64,000 nucleotides of DNA, taken from assembly GCA_018266775.1 (NCBI GenBank), contig JAFDZS010000010.1:464977-528976 (forward strand), in the 5' to 3' direction. A program made the translations under genes and the position numbers. Numbering within the stretch: the stretch's first letter is position 1; each line of letters starts with the position of its first letter. The DNA is from Bacteroidota bacterium. Lineage in GTDB: Bacteria > Bacteroidota > Bacteroidia > Chitinophagales > Chitinophagaceae. The notes below the pieces were generated by a model. It did not search any database. It had not been told where the DNA came from and worked only from the letters and a program-made list of their open reading frames with translations. Shown in pieces: positions 18,989 to 25,793 of the stretch.

Positions 18989-20227
18989 ATGGCAGAAAAA
19001 AAAATAACGAGTTATCCCAAAGAAAAAATAAACATTCTTTTTTTAGAAAATATAAGCGATGCGGCGGTACAATTTTTTACTGCTGCTGGCTATTCCAATG
19101 TTAAAAAAATAGCAGGTGCTTTACCTGAAGAAGAATTGGTGGCGGCTATTAAAAACGTGCATTTGCTGGGCATCCGCAGTAAAACACAAATCACCAAAAA
19201 AGTACTGGATGCCGCGGAGAAATTACAGGCCATTGGCTGTTTTTGCATTGGCACCAACCAGGTGAACCTTGCTGAAGCTACCAGTAAAGGCGTTGCCGTA
19301 TTCAATGCACCGTACAGCAATACAAGGAGTGTGGCAGAACTGGTGATTGGTGCATCCATCATGCTCATCAGGCGGATAGTGGATAAGAATAAAGCCGCAC
19401 ATGAAGGCACCTGGAATAAAGACGCCAGCGGCAGTTATGAATTACGTGGTAAAACATTGGGTATAATTGGCTATGGAAATATCGGGAGCCAGCTAAGCGT
19501 ACTGGCCGAAGGCCTGGGCATGAAAGTGATTTTTTATGATGTGGAAACCAAACTGCCTTTGGGTAATGCAGAAAGCAGGAAATCTTTAAAAGAACTGGTG
19601 AGTACCGCAGATATTATTACCCTTCATGTACCGGAACTGGCCAGCACCAAAAATTTAATTAACAAGAACAACCTTAAATATTTTAAGAAGGGAAGCATAC
19701 TCATCAACTATGCCCGTGGGGAAGTGGTTGACCTTGATGCTTTGGCCAAAGCATTAAAAGAAGGGCAACTGGGTGGTGCCGCTATTGATGTTTTTCCCTG
19801 GGAACCGGAAAAAAATGGCGACCGTTTTACTTCTCCGTTACAGGGACTGAGTAATGTATTGCTGACCCCGCATATTGGCGGCAGCACACAGGAGGCACAG
19901 CATAATATTGGGGAAGATGTAAGCAATAAATTATTCAACTATTTGGAAAAAGGCATTACGTACGGTTCACACACCGTGCCTGCATTAAGCCTGCCCCCGC
20001 AGGAAGGTACACACCGCATTCTGCATATCCATTATAATGTGCCGGGTGTATTATCAGAGATCAATACACAGTTAAGCAAACATCATATCAATATTCTCGG
20101 GCAGTATTTAAAAACCAATGACAAAATTGGTTATGTAGTGCTGGACGTTGACAAAGGCCTCAGCAAAAATGCGGTGGACCTGCTGCGTAAGGTAAAGGAT
20201 ACGATTAAGGTGAGGGTGTTGTATTAA
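18989..20227 (+). CDS. serA: D-3-phosphoglycerate dehydrogenase
   Basis: A 412-residue cytosolic enzyme, the first step of serine synthesis (3-phosphoglycerate to 3-phosphohydroxypyruvate with NAD). The length and architecture match the E. coli-type enzyme. The substrate domain has GIRSKTQITKKVLDAAEKLQAIGCFCIGTNQV, and the Rossmann motif is GIIGYGNIGSQLSVLAEGLGM near 155. NYARGEVVDLDAL and the catalytic-histidine region LLTPHIGGSTQEAQHNIG lie near 240-310. The C-terminal ACT domain spans roughly 340-412 (HRILHIHYNVPGVLSEINTQL), which normally gives feedback inhibition by serine. It starts 17 bp from the divergent serine hydrolase frame. Confidence 0.96.
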   Translation: MAEKKITSYPKEKINILFLENISDAAVQFFTAAGYSNVKKIAGALPEEELVAAIKNVHLLGIRSKTQITKKVLDAAEKLQAIGCFCIGTNQVNLAEATSKGVAVFNAPYSNTRSVAELVIGASIMLIRRIVDKNKAAHEGTWNKDASGSYELRGKTLGIIGYGNIGSQLSVLAEGLGMKVIFYDVETKLPLGNAESRKSLKELVSTADIITLHVPELASTKNLINKNNLKYFKKGSILINYARGEVVDLDALAKALKEGQLGGAAIDVFPWEPEKNGDRFTSPLQGLSNVLLTPHIGGSTQEAQHNIGEDVSNKLFNYLEKGITYGSHTVPALSLPPQEGTHRILHIHYNVPGVLSEINTQLSKHHINILGQYLKTNDKIGYVVLDVDKGLSKNAVDLLRKVKDTIKVRVLY

Positions 20228-20280
20228 AATCAAAAAGTCGTCAATACAGTTTGTAATCGTCAGACACCTTTTTGATTTTA
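20225..20280 (+). terminator. inverted repeat / probable terminator of serA
   Basis: Perfect 13-bp arms (TAAAATCAAAAAG / CTTTTTGATTTTA) begin inside the serA stop codon. The interior (gtcgtcaatac...gtaatcgtcagac) resembles a decayed copy of the GTCAGACG-type palindromes at 25751 and 48311. It can end transcription in both directions. Confidence 0.65.
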
Positions 20281-20320
20281 CAAGCCGGGTAGCCTATGCT
20301 GTTACTCGCTTTGCTGGCAA

Positions 20321-20371
20321 AATACTCAACCTGCACACTAAGCAAATGGAGAGAACATTGCTGGGAAATTA
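20321..20371. repeat. partial, diverged third copy of the 135-bp array palindrome
   Basis: Matches the right half of the elements at 22238 and 24574 (shared CTGCACAC, GGAGAGA, TTGCTGGGAA, TTA blocks) with several changes. It lies just after the first array gene in that gene's reading direction, where a cassette recombination site would be expected. Confidence 0.7.
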
Positions 20372-20382
20372 GACAACAGTAT

Positions 20383-20865
20383 TTATTTACATAAAAAGGC
20401 AAGTATTTTTTCGAAATATAGACTAATACTTTCTTTACGCCATTGCTGATAACCTTCTTCGGTGTAATGTAACCTTGCCGGGATATTATTAGCTTTAAGC
20501 GATTCATTTCCCTGACTTATATCAGCTTTATATGATTTTTTTGAATATTCCTTTTCAGCTAAAAAGAATTGCCCATTTACTATTTTATAATAAACATCCG
20601 TGTTATACTTTTCTATTTTGCCATGTGCTGTCATTGTATCAATATGCAAGATTAGGGTTTCATTTTTTTCCAATTTCCATGTCCCCCAATGTTTTGAAAG
20701 TGAATCGGAGACTGTGTAGGTATAATCACAGTTAAGTGTCAGAATCGTTCCATATGACTTATAGTCTTGCATTGAACTTTTTAACTCGTATGTGCCAAAA
20801 ATATTTTCTTGGCAAAAGGTCACTTTGTAAACTGTTAAGCTTAGAATAAGTAGAAAGAGTTTCAT
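20383..20865 (-). CDS. secreted hypothetical protein, array gene 1
   Basis: A 160-residue protein with signal peptide (MKLFLLILSLTVYKVTFCQ). The central part FGTYELKSSMQDYKSYGTILTLNCDYTYTVSDSLSKHWGTWKLEKNETLIL has the alternating pattern of a small lipocalin-like or META-like beta barrel. The C-terminal 30 residues are charged. I do not recognise a named family. It is the last gene (in reading direction) of the minus-strand array and is followed by a partial array palindrome. Confidence 0.7.
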   Translation of the reverse strand: MKLFLLILSLTVYKVTFCQENIFGTYELKSSMQDYKSYGTILTLNCDYTYTVSDSLSKHWGTWKLEKNETLILHIDTMTAHGKIEKYNTDVYYKIVNGQFFLAEKEYSKKSYKADISQGNESLKANNIPARLHYTEEGYQQWRKESISLYFEKILAFLCK

Positions 20866-21082
20866 AATAAGTGAGCTGGTATTTAATAACCACTAATGAG
20901 TATTGGTGAAGGCAGGGAATTCATTGCTCGCCCGGCCCGGTACAAATGCCCGTTTGAAAATATGTTGTTGTGCACAGCATCCTGCGGAAAGTTATGAACT
21001 AAAGCTGAACATTGAATGTAGAATCCCAACTGATGCTTGCATATAGTTGATGTTACATAGGATACTGTTGTTAGCTGTGGTT
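20866..21082 (-). other. attC-like intergenic segment between array gene 1 and parE
   Basis: Read on the minus strand it begins 1-5 bases after the parE stop with ACAGCTAACAAC (plus 21067-21078). It contains a TTCAGCTTTAGTTCATAAC block shared with the 23412-23610 spacer and a second CACAAC half-site, and ends in a dyad-rich stretch. The pattern (AAC core, imperfect inverted halves) resembles an integron attC site. I could not find the matching GTTGTTAGC cassette start upstream of parD, so this unit is incomplete or rearranged. Confidence 0.4.
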
Positions 21083-21382
21083 TTATTCTTGGATTCTATT
21101 TTTCAGATCCATTTGAGTATGTAGTATTCTGACTATTTCTATTTTAGCACTACTGATTTTTTTGTAGAAGAGTATATGCTGTCCAATTCTGAATCCTGAG
21201 ATTTCAGCATTTATTTCAGGATATTTTTTCCCTCTAAGCTTGCCATCTGCTAAATCCTGACAGGCATCTAAAAGCATGAAATAGTATTTGTCTGCTTGTC
21301 TTTCAGACCAGGTATCAACTGTATACTCCCAAATTGTTGATAAATCAAGAACGGCCTTGTTAGTGAGTGTATAACTAGCCAT
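21083..21382 (-). CDS. parE: RelE/ParE family toxin
   Basis: A 99-residue toxin. The family pattern is clear: ASYTLTNKAVLDLSTIWEYTVDTWSERQADKYYFMLL at the N-terminus and GFRIGQHILFYKKISSAKIEIVRILHTQMD at the C-terminus. ParE toxins poison DNA gyrase or belong to the wider RelE fold. It overlaps the ParD gene by 8 bp and is read in the same direction, the standard order antitoxin then toxin. Toxin-antitoxin pairs are typical stabilising passengers of large cassette arrays. Confidence 0.92.
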   Translation of the reverse strand: MASYTLTNKAVLDLSTIWEYTVDTWSERQADKYYFMLLDACQDLADGKLRGKKYPEINAEISGFRIGQHILFYKKISSAKIEIVRILHTQMDLKNRIQE

Positions 21383-21626
21383 TTTTCCTTCTGGCAGCTT
21401 TTAATTTTTCAAGATGCTTTTTGGGATCAAATTTTCTGGCAACACCACTTTCAATACCCTCAGTAATGGCATTTTTGAGAGCTGTCATTTTAGCTTCTTC
21501 TTCTTCAAGAAGCCGAAGGCCGGCTCTTATAACTTCACTGGCGTTCTTGAACCTGCCTGTTGAAACTTTGTCATCAACGAAATCTTCAAAATGATTTCCT
21601 AAAGAAATGGAGGTGTTACGTCCCAT
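21375..21626 (-). CDS. parD: ParD-like ribbon-helix-helix antitoxin
   Basis: About 83 residues from ATG 21626 (MGRNTSISLGNHFEDFVDDKV). The frame reaches 21710, but this start gives the standard ParD N-terminus. The RHH DNA-binding region is followed by GRFKNASEVIRAGLRLLEEEEAKMTALKNAI, and the C-terminal toxin-binding part is FDPKKHLEKLKAARRKNG. The palindrome 19-39 bases upstream overlaps a -7-like sequence and is a likely autoregulatory operator. Confidence 0.92.
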   Translation of the reverse strand: MGRNTSISLGNHFEDFVDDKVSTGRFKNASEVIRAGLRLLEEEEAKMTALKNAITEGIESGVARKFDPKKHLEKLKAARRKNG

Positions 21627-21644
21627 TGATTTACATTTGAATAA

Positions 21645-21665
21645 AGTTACCAAAAATTGGTAACT
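21645..21665. promoter_or_regulatory. candidate ParD operator
   Basis: Perfect 9-bp arms AGTTACCAA / TTGGTAACT around AAA. On the minus strand the right part contains AATTTTTG, one mismatch from TAnnTTTG, about 25 bases before the parD ATG. A palindrome over the promoter is what ParD-type autoregulation would need. Confidence 0.55.
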
Positions 21666-21716
21666 CCCCCAATTTTTTAGAGCTAAAAAACCTATATCAG
21701 GACGAGACAATTACCA

Positions 21717-21764
21717 CCGCTGATTGCTCCAATGTCCAGCCACACTATTGGCAATGCTTAGCGG
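21717..21764 (-). other. 48-bp imperfect palindrome overlapping the end of an array gene
   Basis: CCGCTGATTGCTCCAAT on the left pairs imperfectly with ATTGGCAATGCTTAGCGG on the right, with extrahelical bases as in folded attC sites. The right arm encodes the last codons of the gene at 21745, so its C-terminal residues (AKHCQ) come from the repeat. No GTT/AAC core is evident, so assignment as a recombination site is uncertain. Confidence 0.45.
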
Positions 21765-22218
21765 TATTTTTTTTGTCGTGTAATGTTTGGTAAAGAACTT
21801 TGAGCATTTCCTCGAAATCGTCTCGTGTCGTTAGGGTATCATGAAAGTATTTTATTGTGTCCCCCGACTGAAGTTTGATTTTTAAGTTATAATACTGTGG
21901 GTCAAGGCCACGGCTAATATCTTTTATCTCACTCCATTTTATTATAACGTCTTTGCCGTCGTTAAGATAAAATTTCTTTGTCCACACAATTTTTATTTCA
22001 TTGTCGTCAATTGTCCAAAGCGTTCGTCCTGTCACAAATATTTGCCAAAGAAAATAAGAGATGATAGCGACAATAGAAACTAATAGTATTGCTAACCATG
22101 TGTTTTGAAGTCCGCCCGATGGTAAAAGCGTCCCTGCACTAACGAGGAACACAACTAAAAGAACAATTACGAGTAGCATTGCATGAGCCTGTGATACTAG
22201 TTTAATTTTATAAGTCAT
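21745..22218 (-). CDS. membrane protein with C-terminal PH-like domain, array gene
   Basis: A 157-residue protein with two transmembrane helices (about residues 13-32 and 38-60). A beta-rich domain follows (WTIDDNEIKIVWTKKFYLNDGKDVIIKWSEIKDISRGLDPQYYNLKIKLQSGDTIKYF), of the kind seen in bacterial PH-like proteins. The final residues lie inside a palindromic element. The gene at 37732 has the same layout (two helices, PH-like tail) though low identity. Function unknown. Confidence 0.65.
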   Translation of the reverse strand: MTYKIKLVSQAHAMLLVIVLLVVFLVSAGTLLPSGGLQNTWLAILLVSIVAIISYFLWQIFVTGRTLWTIDDNEIKIVWTKKFYLNDGKDVIIKWSEIKDISRGLDPQYYNLKIKLQSGDTIKYFHDTLTTRDDFEEMLKVLYQTLHDKKNTAKHCQ

Positions 22219-22237
22219 TTTAAAGAAAGGTGAAACT

Positions 22238-22372
22238 TTTCTTTCCTATCAACGTCTCTCCCTGGGCTGGGTGTGTTAGCCAAAAACGTTGCGTAACAAA
22301 GGAACGAAATATAATTAACACAACGTCCTCAGCCTGCACACAAGGCAAGGGGAGAGACGTTGCTGGGAATTA
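22238..22372. repeat. 135-bp palindromic element, copy 1
   Basis: Near-identical to 24574-24708 (four mismatches in 135). Terminal arms AACGTCTCTCCC (22251-22262) and GGGAGAGACGTT (22350-22361) are perfect inverted repeats; inner arms pair imperfectly around an A/T-rich centre. There is no open frame inside. It lies between two array genes. Confidence 0.88.
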
Positions 22373-22443
22373 AAAAAACTGAAATTGAAGTTAACAACTA
22401 AAAGCCAAATAGAATTCGGTCAAGCCCGATATTAGCTGATGGC

Positions 22444-22505
22444 AGTACAACCGCCGATTGTTATTCCGTCCGCCAGCCTTGCGGCAAACCTTTTGTTGTA
22501 AGCAG
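22444..22505 (-). repeat. 62-bp array block with cassette-end core, copy 1
   Basis: Shares about 88% identity with 24708-24768. On the minus strand it follows the stop codon of the gene at 22506 after one base, starting TGCTTACAAC. This is the exact complement of GTTGTAAGCA found 6 bases upstream of that same gene's ATG. It thus looks like the R'' half of an integron-type site. Confidence 0.7.
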
Positions 22506-23405
22506 CTATGGTACGAAAAGCCTTTTGTAGCCTTCAGATTTTCTTATTCTTTCTACGAGATTTTCTTTGGTATCAAAAAAATCAACTTCATTTTTGTCAC
22601 GACCATAAGCTTCAGCTTCAGTCAAAACTACTTTACTGTCAAATAGTTTAAACCAGCAAGTTATTTTGTAATCGTATTTTAAACTGTCTCTGTTATTTTT
22701 AATTTCAACATTGTAATACATACTATCAATGGCAGATTGGATATTGCTTTTTATTTCCTCTTTTGAGTATAGCGTTAAAAGGGCTTTTACATAGTCATTG
22801 ATGATAGTAGTGTCTAAATACCCATTTATTGTTGAGTCAAACAAATAAGGGGTTAATTTATTTAACGCAATTTTACTTTGTCCTAGGCCCATGTAACAGG
22901 AGAATAAATTATAGTCTTCAGGTACTTTGCTAAGATAATAGCTTATTGAGCAGAATGCAGGAAGGGTCGTGTATTTTGTTGAGCAGGAGTCATAGTATGA
23001 TAATGCCTTTTCAAATTGCTTCTGTAGTTGATAAATATATCCAATTCTATAGCATGCCGAATTACATTCAAAACAATAGTAATCGCTTTCAATATTGTTC
23101 GTTTTAAAATTTGGTAATACTCGCAAGGCATAAGTCAAAGATTTTGAATAATCTTTCTTTTCAAAATAACAAACTGAGATTCGGTCAAGAGTTTCTGTGT
23201 GTCTGTAATTTGGATATTTCTTATTTAGTCTTAACAGATAAATTAAAGAACTGTCAAAATCCCTTTTAAAGTTCATGTTAGTTGAGTCTTGAAGGTCGAC
23301 ACCATAATAAAATGAAGAAGCTTTGTCAAACAACAGCTCACGTTCTTTTTGGGCATACCCATCAATTGATATTAAAAAGGATGCTATGATAAGTAGGGAC
23401 TTCAT
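22506..23405 (-). CDS. secreted TPR-like protein, array cassette gene
   Basis: A 299-residue protein with signal peptide (MKSLLIIASFLISIDGYAQ). It has helical repeat features of tetratricopeptide type: LIYLLRLNKKYPNYRHTETLDRISVCYFEKKDYSKSLTYALRVLP and CYRIGYIYQLQKQFEKALSYYDSCSTKY. The C-terminal third is less regular. No specific family is recognised. Its ATG is 6 bases from one cassette-boundary core and its stop is 1 base from the complementary core, so gene and boundary form a tight unit. Confidence 0.75.
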   Translation of the reverse strand: MKSLLIIASFLISIDGYAQKERELLFDKASSFYYGVDLQDSTNMNFKRDFDSSLIYLLRLNKKYPNYRHTETLDRISVCYFEKKDYSKSLTYALRVLPNFKTNNIESDYYCFECNSACYRIGYIYQLQKQFEKALSYYDSCSTKYTTLPAFCSISYYLSKVPEDYNLFSCYMGLGQSKIALNKLTPYLFDSTINGYLDTTIINDYVKALLTLYSKEEIKSNIQSAIDSMYYNVEIKNNRDSLKYDYKITCWFKLFDSKVVLTEAEAYGRDKNEVDFFDTKENLVERIRKSEGYKRLFVP

Positions 23406-23411
23406 AATAGT

Positions 23412-23610
23412 TGCTTACAACGAGCAGGGCTTTATGCAGGTTGGGAATCAGTATTCCGTCTGCCCACAACCGCTGCTGATTGAAATTATAAAGTTGAATT
23501 TAAGAACTAAAGTTGAAAGTTATTTGTCCAGCCCGAACCACAGCTTGGATTTGCAATTGGCTGATGTTTGCTGGTCACGCCCAACTTGCATAAAACCCAA
23601 TGTTGTGCGT
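23412..23610 (-). other. attC-like recombination site between two array cassettes
   Basis: About 200 bp with inverted ends: a CGAGCAGGGCTTTATGCAGG-type left arm pairs with CTTGCATAAAACCCAATG on the right, flanked by a TTACAAC core at 23415-23421 and a GTTGTGCGT core at 23602-23610. The two outer cores are not complements of each other. Each instead matches the far end of its own neighbouring gene (22495-22504 and 24403-24411). This is the arrangement that site-specific cassette insertion leaves. The inside is unique, A/T-rich and non-coding. It is longer than most described attC sites. Confidence 0.6.
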
Positions 23611-23617
23611 TCGCCGG

Positions 23618-24394
23618 TCAAAATTTGAAATCCTTTGCTATTTGCTGAATTTTTTCTCGACTATAAATACAGCCCGAACAAGTCCTTGCTGTTCCCTTCC
23701 TTTTTAAAACATTCTTTATAAAAAGTAATTCATTGTCTTTAATCTTATAGCCGGCTTTTTTGAGTTCGTAAAATCCTTCGACAGCATAAAGTTGTGTCTC
23801 AACGTTTGTTGATTGCAACCACTTTAATAAACTGGTCTTGTCTTTTACTTCGACGAAATGGTCAAGATACATTTTTTCTAAAGGGTCAACACCTGCATCA
23901 CTACATCTTGAACCATAAACTATCGAGTCAACAAAAAGCTCTTGTTTTTTAATTTGTCCGCCAAACGACTTAAAGAATGTTGTTTTTAAAATTTTAAATA
24001 AGCTGTCATTTTGATAGGTGTCAATAGTAGGATAATACTCAACCCATTCATTGTTTACCTTTTTAGATTTACGTTCCATTAAATTATAAAAGAGAATTGT
24101 TTTGTCTGTGGAAAGTAGATTGACCCTAAATGTATAAACAGTACTAATATTGGGGTCTTTCTTTTCAGGAACAGATTTTTCAACGATTAAAATCCTTTCC
24201 TCGAAACCTGTCGCAATTTCTCGTTCGACTTCCCAATATGCTTTTATATGGGTCTGCCTACTTGATAAGTTGTCAGCATATTTTTTGAACGACAGAAAGT
24301 CTTTGGTTGCTAAAATATTTTTGATGTCTGTTTGAAGTTGTCCAAACAGTGTGTGTGTAAGAAAAAGCAATATGGTTAAAGTTAGTAGTCTCAT
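23618..24394 (-). CDS. secreted hypothetical protein, array cassette gene
   Basis: About 258 residues from ATG 24394, which opens a signal peptide (MRLLTLTILLFLTHTLFGQ). The frame extends to 24442 through the boundary core, which is unlikely to be translated. The body is mixed alpha/beta (KDFLSFKKYADNLSSRQTHIKAYWEVEREIATGFEERILIVEKS). Its end has a Cys-containing stretch (RTCSGCIYSREKIQQIAKDF). No family recognised. GTTGTGCGT lies 8 bases before the ATG and its complement 7 bases after the stop. Confidence 0.72.
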   Translation of the reverse strand: MRLLTLTILLFLTHTLFGQLQTDIKNILATKDFLSFKKYADNLSSRQTHIKAYWEVEREIATGFEERILIVEKSVPEKKDPNISTVYTFRVNLLSTDKTILFYNLMERKSKKVNNEWVEYYPTIDTYQNDSLFKILKTTFFKSFGGQIKKQELFVDSIVYGSRCSDAGVDPLEKMYLDHFVEVKDKTSLLKWLQSTNVETQLYAVEGFYELKKAGYKIKDNELLFIKNVLKRKGTARTCSGCIYSREKIQQIAKDFKF

Positions 24395-24573
24395 AGCAGG
24401 TGACGCACAACTCGAAAATAGACGCAATTGTTCAATTTTCAAAATAATTAATTATCAATCCAATGTGCTTTATGTATCAGGTAATTGTAAAAATAATGCG
24501 CAATGCGTATTGTGTATAAATTTCAAATTCGTGATGGTAATTTATTTATCTTGCGCTATACGCATTTTGTATA
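24395..24573 (-). other. remnant cassette or promoter segment
   Basis: Contains the ACGCACAAC boundary core (24403-24411) and an A/T-rich stretch. It also has an inverted pair, GCGCAATGCGTATTGTG near 24500 against TTGCGCTATACGCATTTTG near 24552, which looks like an operator dyad. No open frame of useful length. It could be the leftover upstream part of a deleted cassette, or the promoter of the gene at 23618. Confidence 0.35.
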
Positions 24574-24708
24574 TTTCTTTCCTATCAACGTCTCTCCCTG
24601 GGCTGGGTGTGTTAGCCAAAAACGTTGCGTAACAAAGGAACGAAATATAATAGATACAACGTCCTCAACCTGCACACAAGGCAAGGGGAGAGACGTTGCT
24701 GGGAATTA
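24574..24708. repeat. 135-bp palindromic element, copy 2
   Basis: Differs from 22238-22372 at four positions only. It has the same perfect AACGTCTCTCCC / GGGAGAGACGTT ends and the same non-coding centre, and again lies between two array genes. Confidence 0.88.
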
Positions 24709-24768
24709 GTACAACCGCCAATTGCTATTCCGTCTGCCAGCCTTGTGGCAACCTTTTGTTGGTAGCAG
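24708..24768 (-). repeat. array block with cassette-end core, copy 2
   Basis: Homologous to 22444-22505. On the minus strand it begins CTGCTACCAAC a few bases after the stop of the gene at 24773. The expected complementary start (GTTGGTAGC) is not present upstream of that gene, so this unit marks an array end or a rearrangement. Confidence 0.6.
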
Positions 24769-24772
24769 GCCA

Positions 24773-25327
24773 TCACAGACTTGATTTCATGGGCAGTTCG
24801 TAATATGCCAGGTCAAGCTGTATTGTCGCTATGTCTTTCCTTGTCAGCTTAAATTTAGGGTTGAAAAAAAAATTAGATTTGGTCAATAGGTCGTAATTGA
24901 ATTGCCCCAAACTTGTCATTTGTATTGCGTCCGAGCAACTACGTGTCATAACAACGTATTCTTGATTTAGTAGTTCAGTCAGTTTTTTTACAACGCTGTA
25001 TTTGTTGTTATGTCGCTTTGCAAATAGGATAAAAGCCACAGTTTTTAAGGTTCCATTGTCGCACTTCAATAGGGTGTCAATTTGTGAATTAGAAAGAGAT
25101 TGATTTAAGCTGTCAATTTGAAGGTAATGATGTTCGCAAAGTCTATAACCTTGATATTTTTTCCCTGTTCTTTTATTAGTTACCGATATGCCTGCAATCC
25201 CTTCTGAGCTTAATCTTGTTAAAATTTGTCCGCTTATTGAAGATGTGTCCGCTAAACAAACTTTGCTTTGTCCGTAAGAAGTTGTCGAAAAAAATAAAGT
25301 AGAAAAGAAGAAAATAAGTCGTGTCAT
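24773..25327 (-). CDS. secreted hypothetical protein, first array gene
   Basis: A 184-residue protein with signal peptide (MTRLIFFFSTLFFSTTSYGQ). The middle contains GKKYQGYRLCEHHYLQIDSLNQSLSNSQIDTLLKC, and the end LTRKDIATIQLDLAYYELPMKSSL. No family recognised. It is the first gene of the minus-strand array in reading direction. It is followed by an attC-like block but has no detectable boundary core upstream. Confidence 0.65.
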   Translation of the reverse strand: MTRLIFFFSTLFFSTTSYGQSKVCLADTSSISGQILTRLSSEGIAGISVTNKRTGKKYQGYRLCEHHYLQIDSLNQSLSNSQIDTLLKCDNGTLKTVAFILFAKRHNNKYSVVKKLTELLNQEYVVMTRSCSDAIQMTSLGQFNYDLLTKSNFFFNPKFKLTRKDIATIQLDLAYYELPMKSSL

Positions 25328-25750
25328 AATTATTCCTATGTGAACTATTTAGGATTTACACATTTTCTTTTCAATTTACAGAGAGTGTCAATTGGCTTGC
25401 TGTCAGCACTTAAATATACATCACAAATTCAACCTCAAAAAATCAACCCCCGCCGATTTTCAATAGTCATTATGTCGCTTCTTTTATTATTGTGTCGCCT
25501 TTTGGTATTTAGAACTGGGCGCCTTTTATTTTGTTAAGTATTTTACTCTTATCGCCCATGGCTTCGCCACCCTCAGTCCCAACCCGGCACCAGGCTGCGC
25601 CAAACCCTAACGGCTATACACCAAACCTAACGCAATACCCGCAACCATACAACCGTGTTTATACGTGTTTTTCAGCCCAATTCCCTGAGTCCTTAGATAC
25701 TGCATCTTAAATCCGACATCCTATATTCCAAATCCCACGGCCGGAACAGG
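25328..25750. other. non-coding stretch with a 7-bp-period array
   Basis: 25328-25560 is A/T-rich with no convincing gene. 25561-25690 is GC-richer with CCTAACG motifs and no frame. At 25694-25735 heptamers of the type TAAATCC, GACATCC, TATATTC, CAAATCC follow each other in exact 7-bp register, as at 8292-8347. The region separates the array from the sensor-kinase operon. Confidence 0.6.
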
Positions 25751-25782
25751 CGTCAAGACGGTTGGTAACCGTCAGACGCCCC
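25751..25782. repeat. GGCGTC...GACGCC palindrome
   Basis: GGCGTCaaGACGGTT, loop GGT, AACCGTCaGACGCC. It has the same plan as the element at 48311-48346, including the unpaired bases in the arms, and lies 11 bp after the histidine-kinase stop codon at 25794. It may also act as that operon's terminator stem. Confidence 0.75.
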
Positions 25783-25793
25783 GCAACGTAATT

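Noticed and set aside
20241..20507. 88-codon minus-strand frame overlapping the end of array gene 1.
   Set aside because: It crosses the serA terminator and a spacer palindrome and has no family similarity that I can see.
22238..24708. Classical insertion sequence or transposon.
   Set aside because: No transposase frame is inside or beside the elements, and no target-site duplications are visible.
25340..25537. 65-codon hydrophobic frame on the plus strand.
   Set aside because: A/T-rich non-coding stretch, no family, no signals, opposite to the array direction.
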